The translations under genes were made by a program, and so were the position numbers. 64,000 bases of DNA, taken from the NCBI GenBank assembly GCA_003956705.1, contig QZCP01000257.1:1-64000 (forward strand), written 5' to 3'. The notes beneath the pieces were generated by a model. The model did no database searches. It was not told the DNA's origin and was given only the letters and a program-made list of their open reading frames with translations. The stretch comes from Brevipalpus yothersi. Lineage: Eukaryota > Arthropoda > Arachnida > Trombidiformes > Tenuipalpidae. The stretch's first letter is position 1. Every line of letters starts with the position of its first letter. Shown here piece by piece: positions 42,196 through 55,594 of the stretch.

Positions 42196-43826
42196 TCTCA
42201 AGTGAAAGATTTGCAGATCAAAGAGCTCTATCTTATGAGGAATGGAAACATCGATTGAATTCCCAAATTATACCAACTTTTGTCAAGCCAAGATCTTTGC
42301 ACTATTATATCGCTATTCTTGATCTCTCTTAGAAATTCAAACTCTTCATGAGGGCTATGTTGCACTGATTTACCATTGAATATTTGAAATATTTAATAGC
42401 TATTCCATTTTAGGCTCTCTTTCTCACTTTCTTTGCTAGTTTTCGAAATGGATTTCAATTGATTCTTATAAGATATTCATGAAATGCAAAATCTTAAGAA
42501 TTCTGATTGCCAATATTACTCAAGAATGAAAGAGGAATCTTGTGTTAGTTCATTCAAAGAAGAGAATTTAGCTAGCTGCCTATTTAAGGTGGAAAATGAA
42601 GTATAAAAAACTCACGCAAATTGAATATAACCTTAAACTTGAGCTTCATTAAGAATATTTACCACTCTAATGAATAATCCATCATCAGATAGTGACAAAA
42701 TCTGGGGAAATCAGAGGCAGAAGAAATGAATCGATTTTTCTGTAAGTATTTCGAAAACTTTACAGTTGAACTGCGAAGTTGTGAGTGAAAAATAGTTCCT
42801 GAACTTGTGAGCGAAACATAATATGGGAATATCCCATGTAATTTGGAAGTCGAAAACTTCAAAAATAGTCAAAAGAAAGATACTCCATTCTGTTGCATGA
42901 AACTTATCACACCTTCAATTCATATTCAAGATCTATGGGACAGTTTGATGAGATTAAGTAATTAAGTGACAAGAATTTTTGAATTGAAAAGAGATGTATT
43001 CAAATCAAGGGCAAAATATTCGCCATCTCGCACTGACGATGAGACGAGAATGGAATTAATTTCATCCAACTAATTAATCAGATATGACAAAAATTTCCAA
43101 AATCTGAAATAATTTAATTTCTCATTCCTTGCTCTCTAAATTATTTCGACAAATATGCTAAGTAGTAACATGATCATCTTTGATGGCGTCAAAAAAAGCA
43201 TAAAAAATTACCTAAGACACTAGCAGTGAGAGACTAATGATGAATATTGTTTTTCTTGTTTTTGTTGATTCCCATAAGTCGACAAAAAAGAGAGAGAAAA
43301 ACCATGCCAAGTTTCCTCTTCTGATGATGATTCCGATGATGATTCTGGGAAAAGATTGAAGAGAGCAAATTCTTTCTTCTTCTTCTCAAACGTCATCAAG
43401 TGGACTGCAAAACATGGTCAAAATCAACCGGTTAAAGGAGCGTGCAATGACGGAAATGTTAATTTAATTACGACGATCGAGGACTAGCTTATGATTATTA
43501 TTTAGCCATGAATTTCTTTCCCTTATTCCAAGAAAGATAGGCTTGTGTATATGATGAGAGAGAAATAGAGAGAGAAAGAGAAAAAAAAGTTTTCGTATGT
43601 TATAACTGTTATGCAGGATGGATGAAGAACAAAAGGGTGAACAATCAAACAAAATGCTCACACAGATTTCGATTAATTTGATTCATCTCATTCCCACTTT
43701 CACCCCTCTCAGTCTATCATCAGGCCTCCATATTTTGCCCTCTAAGATTATTTTTCATCAAAATAATTGATAGAACAAAGAGACTCACCTCTCTGTGATG
43801 CTTAGGCTTGCTGTGTGGACTAGATT

Positions 43827-43832
<6 letters not shown>

Positions 43833-43895
<63 letters not shown>
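43833..43895. repeat. (TC)n microsatellite
   Basis: About 63 bp of TC in the gene-poor stretch. Confidence 0.95.
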
Positions 43896-43899
<4 letters not shown>

Positions 43900-44324
43900 A
43901 AAGAAGATATTCTAAAGACCACTACATGGGTGCTGGGTGAGGCTAGGGTTAGAATATCGGGCATTTGTTGAAATCATTACATGATGATGACGTGGTGAAG
44001 ATGCTCAGGAAGCAATTTTCATTGTTTCATGGATCCTCTGGTGAAATATATAAATCATTAGTCTATCATGGAAACAGTCAAGTTGATTCAGCCAATTTGG
44101 ATAGCCTCTCTTTCTCTCTCCTCCACCACTCACACAGTCCATAGACATTTCGGTTACATGGGTGATCATGGCGAAAGGTATAATAATCATGATAGTGATG
44201 ATGATCGGGCAAGAATGTGTGTTCTCAATGGTGATGACTCATTTACAGAGTATGATCGTGTATGAGTATATTGTTGGAACAGTCCGAAGATGGAAAACGT
44301 GAGAAAATAATACTTTTCTTCGCG

Positions 44325-44328
<4 letters not shown>

Positions 44329-44391
<63 letters not shown>
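44329..44391. repeat. (CT)n microsatellite
   Basis: About 62 bp of CT. Confidence 0.95.
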
Positions 44392-44394
<3 letters not shown>

Positions 44395-44775
44395 AACTCT
44401 TTCATTCACTGACTCACTCATTTCAAATCAAATTTGAACTTCAAAAATGCCCGGAATCTTATATTACATGTATAGTGCCGAATCGAAAGTTCTGGCCACA
44501 AAGTTCGGATTAGCCTTCAATTGTTTTAAGAGAGAGATGTTTATGAAAGGAAAGAAAAATGAAGCTGACAATAGAAAATTACACATCATATCATCAAAAG
44601 TTGCCATTAAAATTTGATTAACCTAGTGACTTAGTGAAGCTGTTGATGATGATTATTTCATGTAAGTTGCATGGAGAGCAAAAAATTTTTCTGGGCATCA
44701 ATTTTTTCCGTTGATGAAGTCGCTCATAGAGGCTTTCACATACCATAACTGTTATATTCCATTTTTTTGACATTT

Positions 44776-44779
<4 letters not shown>

Positions 44780-44836
<57 letters not shown>
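44780..44836. repeat. (GA)n microsatellite
   Basis: About 57 bp of GA. Confidence 0.95.
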
Positions 44837-44841
<5 letters not shown>

Positions 44842-45935
44842 CTCGTGTAGATCCTCCCCAAGTTGATAAGTCTGATCAAAATTTTTCAAAACATTGTAAA
44901 AAAGAATATCTCTGTCAATGGATGCTGACATAGATTTATTTGAGAAATATCATTCACTTTTCCCCAGAACAAGTCTTGAATTTATACTACGTTCAGTATT
45001 CTCTCATCTCTCATTCTCTTTTCACTTGATAATTTCTTCGTTCGAATGTCAATAGGATTCACATAGTTGATTGTTCCAGGAGAATCACATAAATGCTAGT
45101 CACGATCATTGACATTGTTCATTTTGCTACAAACTTCATTAATCGAAGTCATCTACGAATACTTGTTATATCTGAACATAATCATCTTTTTCCCATCCAC
45201 TCTTGTTACCTCATCTCCTCTCTCTCTCTCTCTTTTCCAATCGAAATTTAATGATGACGATCGATACGTCAGTATCGTTGATCAGCAAAATGGTCAAGAT
45301 GATAGATAGTTCACAAACAAGAGGATAAAAAGGGAGATGCAAAAAAGAGCGATCGATGAAAATATATGTATTCTCGTGCATTTTTATACCTATACTCATA
45401 CAAAAAAAATTGATGAGAAAGCTCTCCATCTCTCTAGGACATTTATTTGTCATATTTTTTGGGGAAAATTTGAGATTTGATCCAAAGATAAATCAGTAAA
45501 ATTGAATCTCTACAAGTTTTCTTCTGATCTTGTCCTGTAAAAAGAAAATTGTCCACAGTATTAGACATCATGATGTATCCGCCTGATCTCTCTGATCAAT
45601 GTGAAGAGGTATCTTTCTCCTCGGGCCCGGGCCAACCTGTCCGACTTGTGGCCAAAATTTTTGGGATCCTCAGTGAAAGTAAAGATTATATCGTTATTAG
45701 CCCCCTTTGTGGACATTATATGAGAATAAAGTTATTTTTTTTTATCATACCATCACCATTGGCCATGATTTTGACCCACCACTGATGGGTCCAGAAAATC
45801 AAGTTTGACTACTTCATGTATTTATGTGTATGTTTGTATTGCCCAGAGCTTAGGAACCACACTCACATTTTCCCCGAAAAAACCAAACATCTGACCTAAC
45901 TGATGATCAATCTAATGTATAAGCAAAAATTATAC

Positions 45936-45941
<6 letters not shown>

Positions 45942-45977
<36 letters not shown>
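45942..45977. repeat. (GA)n microsatellite
   Basis: About 36 bp of GA. Confidence 0.93.
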
Positions 45978-45980
<3 letters not shown>

Positions 45981-46801
45981 AGCTCATCATCATTTCGAGC
46001 AAAAATCATAGCTTATTTACTTTCTACTTGAATATCTTTTCTTCCTCTCGACTGGTCCATAGTTTGATCCGAAACTACTTGGCTTCACTCTCTCGATGAT
46101 TATGATCAGATTAGTTGTCGCTGAATGGTTCAAAGGACTCAATGTGCAAAGTCCATCATACACTCTTGTGTGTCTATCTTTGGCTCTCTTGCTACTTTCG
46201 CTTTCACACGCACACCATCATTCGAAATGTGATGATATTTTTGGTGGCCCTTAGATTCATTTCGAAAATTACATGAAATAAGTCACGGAATCATATTTTG
46301 AACATATTCTTTTGTCTCTCTCTCTCTCTCCCTCTTTCTCACTTGCTCAAAATTTGAAAATAGTGGCAAAACAAAAATTCCAATGATATTTAACTAATAT
46401 CGTTTCGATTCATTTCGATCTTCTCCATATATTCATACACATTCTTTCTTATTACCGTTTGTCACCTTGACCTTTATTTCTTAAGCCAACTTCCGATTAA
46501 CATACAAAATCATTCACAAAAGTTGCTTGGTTTTCCCATGTCCCGTTTCTTTTGCTCTCTCTCTCTCTCTCTTTTCTTCTCTCTTTTTCTCTCTCTCAGC
46601 TAGTCTATCTCACTCATTTGCTCATTTTTTTCTTTCTCTTCTTCATTTACCTAATGTCAATGGCTCTTGTCATCATGTTATCATTTCCATATCGTTTTGA
46701 ATCAGTGTTGTTAGCCTCTGTGAGAGAGAAAGACAATAATCTTGATGCTACCGATTTCGGGCGTAAAAGAGAGCGAGTGAAAGTCATCTTTTTCTAATCA
46801 T

Positions 46802-46803
<2 letters not shown>

Positions 46804-46838
<35 letters not shown>
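46804..46838. repeat. (GA)n microsatellite
   Basis: About 35 bp of GA. Confidence 0.93.
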
Positions 46839-46839
<1 letters not shown>

Positions 46840-48255
46840 CATTAAACATAACAGTAGATAAGCTTCACGAAGCCGACGAAACATGGAATATTTTCCATTT
46901 CAATATATCTCTCTTTTCCATATATTCTTCCTATGTTTGTATACCTTATTTTTTGTCCCCATTTGGGTTCCCTTTTTCTTTCTCTCTCTCTCTCTCTCTC
47001 TCTTCTTCCTACTTGTATTCAATCAATGATAATAATAATGCAATTGTTGTTATCGGTCAAAGTGTGACCGAACCGAAGCTTTTCTTTCTCTCTCAAAAGT
47101 ATCATTAAAATTGAACACAAACACAAGACAAAACTGATGTCGATAGGCTGTATGTGTATCATTATCGATATCGCTAATGAATACAGTTAATGTTAACGAT
47201 ATCTATGGGAAAAAAATTTTCCTTCTCGATTTTTTTTTCGCTCTCTTTTTGTCTTATCTTGCTCCGTTCTCATTGAGACTTGGGACCAAATATTGAAGGC
47301 TTTCCATTGAACATCTCTTCATCGTTCTGCAAGAGTGTACTGTCTGATTGTGTCTGATTACGGTTCAGGGTTCGAGGATGTGCATTATGGAGGATAACAT
47401 GGATTACTAGAGATTATTTTTCATCTTCCATCGGAAGTATGCCACCATCATTCTTGCTACTCCCACTTGATCTGAATATGAATATGAATTGTTGTTCATT
47501 GAGAAATGATCATAATCAGATGAGCCAGAAAAAGTAAGAGAGAGAGAGAAATGTTCAGAAAAATATAGACATTGTACATTTATTCCAAGGAAATGTGTAT
47601 GTGTTTGTATAATCAAAATCAATCAGAACATCACTCAAAGGACCTCGAGACTGAATACACACACAATTCTTACATATCGTTTGCCTAATTACTTTTCGAT
47701 CTCATTTTTATCTCATCGCACAAATGATGATGATATGATAAGTAAAAATTCTGTCTGATGAGTGATACCGTAAACTTCCGGGAAAAGAGTGTATCATGAG
47801 CTCGAAGAGATCATTGAACATCTTATCGTGAGAGTAAAGAAAGAGAAAGTTTTTTTCGTTTAATAGTCTCTCTCTTTCTCTCTCTCTCTCAGATTGTTTC
47901 AAACACTAATCAAGATAATGCTTACATTTACACTTCCAGGTACGATTAGGCAAAGAGAGCGATAATCTTGCTTAACTTGGGTACAATAAAAGTTTGCTAA
48001 CCAACAAGTCCTATGACTTGTGTTCATCAAATTCAAGGGACTCGAGGTAGATATCAAGTTTCTATTGAATCATTATCTGAGTAAGATTCATTTCTCATCT
48101 CATGAACGTGCGTGTATATCAGCATGCCTATGGGGCAGGAAATGAGCATCATGAACATAATTCTCAATCAATGCTTGAATAAAATAAGAATACAAATGCA
48201 TTTGAATGTATGCCAAACAATATTCAAACCGATTTTACAAGTTTCAATATCTGAT

Positions 48256-48258
<3 letters not shown>

Positions 48259-48304
<46 letters not shown>
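48259..48304. repeat. (CT)n microsatellite
   Basis: About 45 bp of CT, 120 bp before the tract that enters the assembly gap. Confidence 0.95.
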
Positions 48305-48311
<7 letters not shown>

Positions 48312-48417
48312 TTTTGATCATTAATTTTATTTCTTCTGTTCATTTTGATCTGTCCATTCAAATCGACGATGACATTTCACTGGATTCATTCATCATGATT
48401 GTATCATCTTTTTCTTT

Positions 48418-48421
<4 letters not shown>

Positions 48422-48459
<38 letters not shown>

Positions 48460-48840
48460 NNNNNNNNNNNNNNNNNNNNNNNNNNNNNNNNNNNNNNNNN
48501 NNNNNNNNNNNNNNNNNNNNNNNNNNNNNNNNNNNNNNNNNNNNNNNNNNNNNNNNNNNNNNNNNNNNNNNNNNNNNNNNNNNNNNNNNNNNNNNNNNNN
48601 NNNNNNNNNNNNNNNNNNNNNNNNNNNNNNNNNNNNNNNNNNNNNNNNNNNNNNNNNNNNNNNNNNNNNNNNNNNNNNNNNNNNNNNNNNNNNNNNNNNN
48701 NNNNNNNNNNNNNNNNNNNNNNNNNNNNNNNNNNNNNNNNNNNNNNNNNNNNNNNNNNNNNNNNNNNNNNNNNNNNNNNNNNNNNNNNNNNNNNNNNNNN
48801 NNNNNNNNNNNNNNNNNNNNNNNNNNNNNNNNNNNNNNNN

Positions 48841-48905
<65 letters not shown>
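48422..48905. repeat. (CT)n tract interrupted by assembly gap
   Basis: CT repeat at 48422-48459, 381 undetermined bases at 48460-48840, then TC repeat at 48841-48905. Both flanks are the same motif, so the gap is most simply an unassembled longer CT array; its real length is unknown. ORFs spanning it are meaningless. Confidence 0.9.
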
Positions 48906-48908
<3 letters not shown>

Positions 48909-50653
48909 TTACTGATTCGCATTTGAATATGTCAAGAATTGAGAAGAAAAAGGTTGACAGCAATGACAGCAAAGACCAGAGAGAAGCGTCTCTAATCATA
49001 TATAGAGAATATATATCGTGTAGATGAAAACTCTGAAATAATCGGACTTTTTTGACCAGATATTGTGGTCAAAAATAATCAAATTTTCCCATCTCGTGGC
49101 CAGAAAATATCTACTTTTCAATGAAAATTATCATGCCAAGAAACTTTCCGACCCCCTTGTATATTTAAGCTATTTAAGCTGATTTGAACATGTATTTTCT
49201 CACCATTTCGTACACTCAAGCTGAATATTAATCATCAATCTTGATGATGATATGCACACTGAATAATTAAAAAAATTTTTCTCTCATCAATTGTAAATGT
49301 ACATCTGTACATCTGTATCATATTCCCACAGCTTATTCACTTTGAAAACAGACACACACGTATATGGTCACATATTTTCTTAGATCACTAATCAAGAATG
49401 CATTTTACTTGATTTGAGAATGTGTTTTGCAAATTGAAAAATGACTCCAACACGTCATCAATCCAAGTGGCCTCTCTTGCGTGGTGATCAATTTAATTCA
49501 CATATCCAACAAACGTCCGAGTAACAGTGAATCAAGCAAACAGGTTGATTTCTTTTTTCTCTCTTGATTCATCTTTTCTTGATTCACTTTTTGCGTACTT
49601 TTTATTCAATGTCAACATCTTGAGTATGGTAAACATTCATTTCTTCATTCTTCATTCCCTAACATTTTCTCTCAGCCCAATAGAAGCAATTCAAGTGAAG
49701 AAGACGATGTGAATCAATGCATACGATTCTAGATTGTAATGATGATAGTATCACATCATCTGATATTGAAGTTAGAGTCTTAAATAATTAAGCATTGCTC
49801 TTCATTCTGGAGATTTCTGTAAACTCTGAACTTTTTGCTCAGAAATTGGCCAAAATTCTTCTGCATCAATTCTGATTCTTTAGCTTGGACATTTCAGTTC
49901 ATCCATGAGATTATCATGATCAGGCAGCGATTGACAGTGTGACATGATGGATATTAACATGACACCGGAACAGTAGCAGAATGCTGTTGAACAGGGTAAA
50001 ATTATCAATATCTTTTGTTTTATCATTTCAACAAGTCAAGTCATCTCTCTTTTGGCAATCTCTACTTGATGCAAGTGCAATGTGCAAGTGTTCAGAATGA
50101 AATGAAGAAGTCAATTAGAAAGTGTATGTTTGATGATGATTGTGATTTGATTTCTCCGATTACCATTATGGAAGATAGAAAATCGATCAAATTGATCTGT
50201 GATCGTGTAGATGATTATTTTTATCAAAAGGGCTAATAAAATGCGCTTCATTCAGGCTCTCTTGTGGCTCAGACATGATGAAATGAAATTGAACCATCAT
50301 CTGTTCCATCCAATGCCTGAATATGATTCTGATCTATGGTTTTGGATGAAGAGAGAGAAAATTTGAAACCTTGATTCCTGTGTTCTCTTTCTCTCGAATT
50401 TCATTCAGAATGAATGAACAGATAGTGAGAAAAGAAGTTCACCACTTTCCAAAATGAATTCATTGAAGGGAGATAAGATGAAGGAGAATAGATAAAAAGA
50501 TGGATAACAAAAAGAGCGTGAAAAAGAAATATTTATCTCTTCATTCTCTTGAGAAAAATTCATAAATAGTGGGGGAGTGTGAGAAGAGAAAGTATCAAAA
50601 ACACAAACTATCATTATAATTACCATCAAATTATGTTTTCGACGAAGCAAAAA

Positions 50654-50669
50654 TTACTTGTGGTCAGTT

Positions 50670-50734
<65 letters not shown>

Positions 50735-50991
50735 ATCAATGTTGGCCCTCAGCCGTCGGAGCCTCTCAAGCACCCTGAGCCGCTGGATCATCACCATTGA
50801 AGCTTCCTCCCTTCTCCTCCTCCTCCTCCTCTCTTCCTCCTCACTTCCATCTCTCTTCCTCCTCTCATCTTGGGAAAATTGAAGGTCGTACGGGAAGATT
50901 CTTTCGAATGGAGAAGATTTCGAACGAGACATGGACCACAAAAATATCAATAACAGCGCCCTGAGGTATGTCAGACCGGCAGAAGAACGCA

Positions 50992-50992
<1 letters not shown>
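50654..50992 (-). CDS. possible secreted peptide precursor, unassigned
   Basis: Minus-strand ORF from ATG 50992. The N-terminus (TYLRALLLIFLWSMSRS, residues 8-24) looks like a signal peptide, followed by SPFERIFPYDLQF, a dibasic site (RRKR), a Glu/Arg-rich spacer and an amphipathic basic helix (MVMIQRLRVLERLRRLRAN). The order signal peptide, basic cleavage site, helix resembles CRF-like diuretic hormone precursors, but no residue-level match is secure. The frame then enters the GA tract and stops at 50654. GC content is visibly higher than in flanking DNA. It may be chance, since part of the ORF is GAG/AGG-rich low-complexity sequence; there is no splice or homology proof. Confidence 0.25.
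50672..50732. repeat. (GA)n microsatellite
   Basis: About 61 bp of GA directly following, on the minus strand, the candidate peptide-precursor ORF. Confidence 0.95.

Positions 50993-50995
<3 letters not shown>

Positions 50996-51034
<39 letters not shown>
50996..51034. repeat. (CT)n microsatellite
   Basis: About 39 bp of CT immediately upstream of the candidate peptide ORF start. Confidence 0.93.
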
Positions 51035-51038
<4 letters not shown>

Positions 51039-52355
51039 TTTGCCTTTTCATAATCGGTTTTGATGGTCATCTCAATCTTTCCGAGAATCGGACCAAGTTT
51101 TTCACGAGAAAACAAGGGAGAGAGAGAGAGAGATGGATCTTCTTTGGGTAACTTAAATCTCTATTGCAAACCATGTTTTTCGAGACCCATTAAGATATTT
51201 GGATAGTTGAGCGTAAAGTCTGCTATAATACGGCTTATTAGGACTTGACCGTGGTCACTTAGAGGACCTTGAATAATGTGGGAGAAAGAGAGAAAGAGAA
51301 AGTGAAAGTGAGTGAGGAAGAGAGAATGGATTAAGTGAAAGTGGCCACTTGAATTGTTTTTTGTGCATGTTCTTCATAATTGAATCAAGAGCTTGATGCT
51401 CCTGACCTAATGTGACTGGTTATAATGTAATACAATGAAATGTGTTTAATCAAAATTGGAATCAAGATACTATCCTTGATGTTCTATCTCTTTCTCTCTT
51501 TTTCTCTTCCGTATTAAATGAAACTGGAAGCGTTTATGTTTATCATCATGTTAGTTTTTCAAGAGTTTGATTTCAAGTGCGACAAAAATCACTTTTTTTA
51601 TCTCCATTCTTGGGAACAGCAATCATGTAACCTTATATTGAAAAAATAATTTAACTAAATAACTAGTAGACAAGGTTTTGATTCTCTTGTGGACATCATA
51701 CTGCAGCTCGATAATGTCAAGCGTATTTTTTTCTTCACACTCAACAACCACCATCATCTGACTACTTGATATTTTCGATAAATAAATGCATAAATATTTG
51801 TACAGTCCAGAAAAAAAAGTTGGCCAAATAAATGTCACTTAAATTGAATCGGAAAGCAAGCTTAGATTGATAATTTCTCTTTTACTCGCCAAAATGTGCT
51901 ACATGAGATAGTGATAATGAGAAGATATTTTTTTTCGGGCGGGAAAACCAGAATTTCCGGCCTGATCATGAAAAATATCTTCTTATACCTGGTCCTATGA
52001 ATTTATACATGAAGTGTGTGTAGATGTATACATTTCGAATTGTGGCCTGTTATATTACGAAGATTAAGGCACCTCAAGACACCAGTCAAACCTGAAGGCA
52101 TTCACTAAACTAATACACTGAACGGTGAACCTGTATCTATGTTGCTTGAAGCCGGTGGAACTACTGTAGCTGGACAATCAAGAGGCACCTCAGAAGAAAA
52201 TATTAAGAAAAGAGAGAGAGAGAGAAGAAAAAGATTATCATGATTTAGTCAATGTGATCATGGAGAAGTGAATCAAACAGATCAGTGTGAATTTATGTAT
52301 ATACATTTACTGTATTTTGCTTCGAGCACACTTTCAGTTATCGGCTCATGACCTC

Positions 52356-52356
<1 letters not shown>

Positions 52357-52424
<68 letters not shown>
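52357..52424. repeat. (TC)n microsatellite
   Basis: About 68 bp of TC. Confidence 0.95.
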
Positions 52425-52426
<2 letters not shown>

Positions 52427-54025
52427 GAGCGTATATTGAATTTATATTTACAAGTATTCGGAAATCATATTCATTTATATAGAGAAAAAACGAGTCATTC
52501 AGGGTATTTACTATGTTTTTGTAATGCTGGTCTGAGAATTGAGAGCAAAATTGAATTAGGGAGGCGAAAATAACGAAAGAGAGAGAAAGAGAAACAACAG
52601 AGATTGATTGGTAACTAATTGTTATACAATCTAATTTCGTCATAATATAATAATATAATCAGTAAGCGCCTTCATTTCAGATTTTTTTTTGCGGGAAAAC
52701 TTTTACTTTCATGGTGTGTTAATCGGGAAGTGCGAAAATTTCTCAAAGCAAAAAATATTAAAAATTTCTACTTTCAATTCAATTCATCAGTACTCCACTT
52801 CAAAATACTAACGACACAATTGACCAAATGAATATAATCAACCGAAAGAATGTGTAAGCTCAAGATAATCTATTCAAATGAGAGTATGAGATTGAGGTAA
52901 TAGAATAGAGATTATACCATCAGCATCTTACTCAGTTGATAATCACACAGATCTGGATCGGACGGAGTATGGAAGAATCTCGAATGCTGAAGAAAGGTCG
53001 GCACTTCGATGAAAGAATGTCTGATAAACGATCAAACAAATAAACAAGGAAATAAAAGTCACACACATACACAATCGGAAAAAGCTTAATTCAGACAGAT
53101 GCATGATACTTTTCCATCGAAGCTAGCTTTCTACATCTGTTTCCGAGATTGTAACCAGTGGAATGATATTCACATGGAATGTACCTAATTGTTTCTCTCT
53201 CTCCCTCTCTTCCTCTCTGTAAGAGTACATCTTTGATGGTGCTAATTCTAATCACTTCAACACTTTTCATCATCATTATCACTCAAATCATAATCAGTAA
53301 GGCCGAGAATAAAGTAGGCCAACAATGGGAATATCAGAGAACTGATTCCATCTATCCCTCTCTCTCTCTTCGCATTTTTTCGACCCCTTTTTTCGATGTG
53401 ATGATGATGTATTCCCATTTGCAACACTGATGATGATCCCTTTCGCGCATCTCGATCCCGTTATGTCTGTGTCTCTGTGAGTATGTGAATGTGCCATCAT
53501 CATCGCATTTAAGCATGTGGCTAGAAGAGAAAGAGAAGGGTTGACAAGCCCGCCTCCCAGTTTCCCGCCTCTTGACAGATTCACTTCGTTTTTCTCGCAA
53601 TCATATCATGCCAATTGTACTGTAAGAACGTGGACATTCTCCAACATGTTTCCCGAGTCATCATCACTCAATGATTGTGATGATAGGCATTAATTAAGGA
53701 ATATTATCATGAGATTTATCATTAACATGAGATTGATATGATGCCACCATACAGCTTTAGAACACTGGTGCGATTATTGTGATTATTTACGGTCTATACA
53801 CCGGAAGCTGAAAAAAATGAAGGAAGATGTGAATAATGAAAAATTAGGTGGAGAATGAATTTGCAAACTCAACACACTGAATCATGAATGATGTTGTTGA
53901 TGTTAAAATTGAAATATTGTTTGCTTAGCAGTAGCAATAACAGTGAAATGGATCCGTATCATAGCTTATATCATCATCATGTCCACGATATGAGCTGGGT
54001 CAGCAATATAGTGACCTCACTTTGC

Positions 54026-54029
<4 letters not shown>

Positions 54030-54090
<61 letters not shown>
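54030..54090. repeat. (TC)n microsatellite
   Basis: About 60 bp of TC. Confidence 0.95.
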
Positions 54091-54092
<2 letters not shown>

Positions 54093-54297
54093 AATCGATC
54101 AGGTCGACCGGTGATGAGTGTATAGACAGACCGATACATAAACGAAAATAGCGCGAATAGCACGATACAGTACGGCGAGACTGGAAGAGAGGAGAAAAAG
54201 AAATTTAGATCATTTTATCCGAATAATTCTCGATCATTTCAAGTGGCCACTTTGAATAATCTCCGTTGGCCTCCAATAGATCACTTTCACATCCCAT

Positions 54298-54328
<31 letters not shown>

Positions 54329-54592
54329 TCAGTGAGCGGTGAGTATTTTAAATGATGATCAGTCTGTATCAAGACTCGCCTGTCCATCTCTCAAGGATCA
54401 TCTTGAACATCTTTCAAGATGATTTCTTAGCCATCTCTACTACCGACTGTATACATCTTAGCCATTATACGTTGCCAAAGGCCATAGTTCAGCGATAATT
54501 CGAAAAGAGGAAAGAGAGAGAGAGAGACAATGTTGTATGCCTATCGCGCTCCCTCCTCCTAAGCTCATCAAGTAAGCGATTGTGTGTGTGAC

Positions 54593-54594
<2 letters not shown>

Positions 54595-54640
<46 letters not shown>
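54595..54640. repeat. (TC)n microsatellite
   Basis: About 46 bp of TC. Confidence 0.94.
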
Positions 54641-54641
<1 letters not shown>

Positions 54642-55213
54642 ACGAATGAATCCAATTCATGGTCTAATCATAATCAAAGCTTAGTTAGCTTAGTTAGTTA
54701 GTTAGAGAGGAGGAGATCTTCTCTCTCTTTCTGTTTTCCCTCTACTTTTTTCCCCACTTTTCACTCTCTCTCTCTCTCTTCTCTCTCTTCTCTCCTCTGT
54801 CTCTCTGTTTCTTTTCTCTTTCTCTCTCTCTACTCTCATTTTCGCATTGGAACGTTGCTGCTCATCCACAGACTTTTTTTTCTTCTATCATCACTATTGA
54901 TTGTATGTGTGTTTGTATGAATGTGTCTGTGTGTGTGTAGGTAGCTTGTTCTTTTTTTCGATTTGAACATTGTTAAACTAATCAAGTGCTAACGTGCCAA
55001 TTACTATCTTTTTTTTATTTCAATTGTTTTTTTTGCTCGTATATGTGTGTATACTTTTTTTGTATTACTAATATCACTGCAACAACTGGGTGCTCGTGTG
55101 TTCCACAGAAAAAAGATAAAACGGAATTTAACTTAACGAAGAGATAAAAAAACTTTTTATATATTTACCCATACACACACACTACATACCATCATTTATC
55201 ATTAATTGTCATC

Positions 55214-55529
55214 ATGACTCGGCTAGCTGGTAACTATCCAAGTCGATCAAGAAATGGAAAGATTGAACTTAAGATATTGAATCAACCAGAAGAACAGCAT
55301 CGGTAAGTGCATGTGTGTGTGTGTTCTGTAATGTGTATACGTCTATCTGTTTCAGTTGTGATTTTATGTCTTGTGTGTGTGTGTGTGTATGTGATTTATG
55401 TAGAATCAAGAATATCACTTCGATTATCATTCTCATTCTCATGATCAATTTTCGATAATCGATCCCTGGCCATGATATCTTTGTGTTCTAATAATCTCTT
55501 TTCTCTATGTCTCTCTCTCTCTTCATTTT

Positions 55530-55594
<65 letters not shown>

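Larger units (their letters stand above)
42196..48459. other. gene-poor, microsatellite-rich stretch, left part
   Basis: No gene supported in 6.3 kb. Long TC/GA tracts at 43833, 44329, 44780, 45942, 46805 and 48260; ORFs up to 80 codons lack recognisable motifs and many are repeat-derived. Probably upstream regulatory DNA of either flanking gene or very long 5' intron space of the NFAT5-like gene. Confidence 0.6.
48906..55213. other. gene-poor, microsatellite-rich stretch, right part
   Basis: Contains GA/CT tracts at 50672, 50996, 52357, 54030 and 54595, one candidate secreted-peptide ORF (50654-50992) and, from about 54700 to 55213, CT- and T-rich sequence that is the likely promoter/5' UTR zone of the NFAT5-like gene. 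No other gene supported. Confidence 0.55.

Noticed and set aside
45549..45785. 79-codon plus-strand ORF in the gene-poor stretch
   Set aside because: No recognisable motif, T-rich tail and no splice context; treated as chance.
47366..47380. GGTTCGAGG resembling a tRNA B box
   Set aside because: No A box or cloverleaf stems upstream; not a tRNA gene.
48206..49027. ORFs of 170-270 codons spanning the assembly gap
   Set aside because: They consist of SL/ER dipeptides from CT repeats and undetermined bases.
42196..55213. Transposon, retroelement or viral insertion in the gene-poor stretch
   Set aside because: I looked for reverse transcriptase, transposase and integrase motifs and terminal repeats and saw none; only simple repeats are evident.
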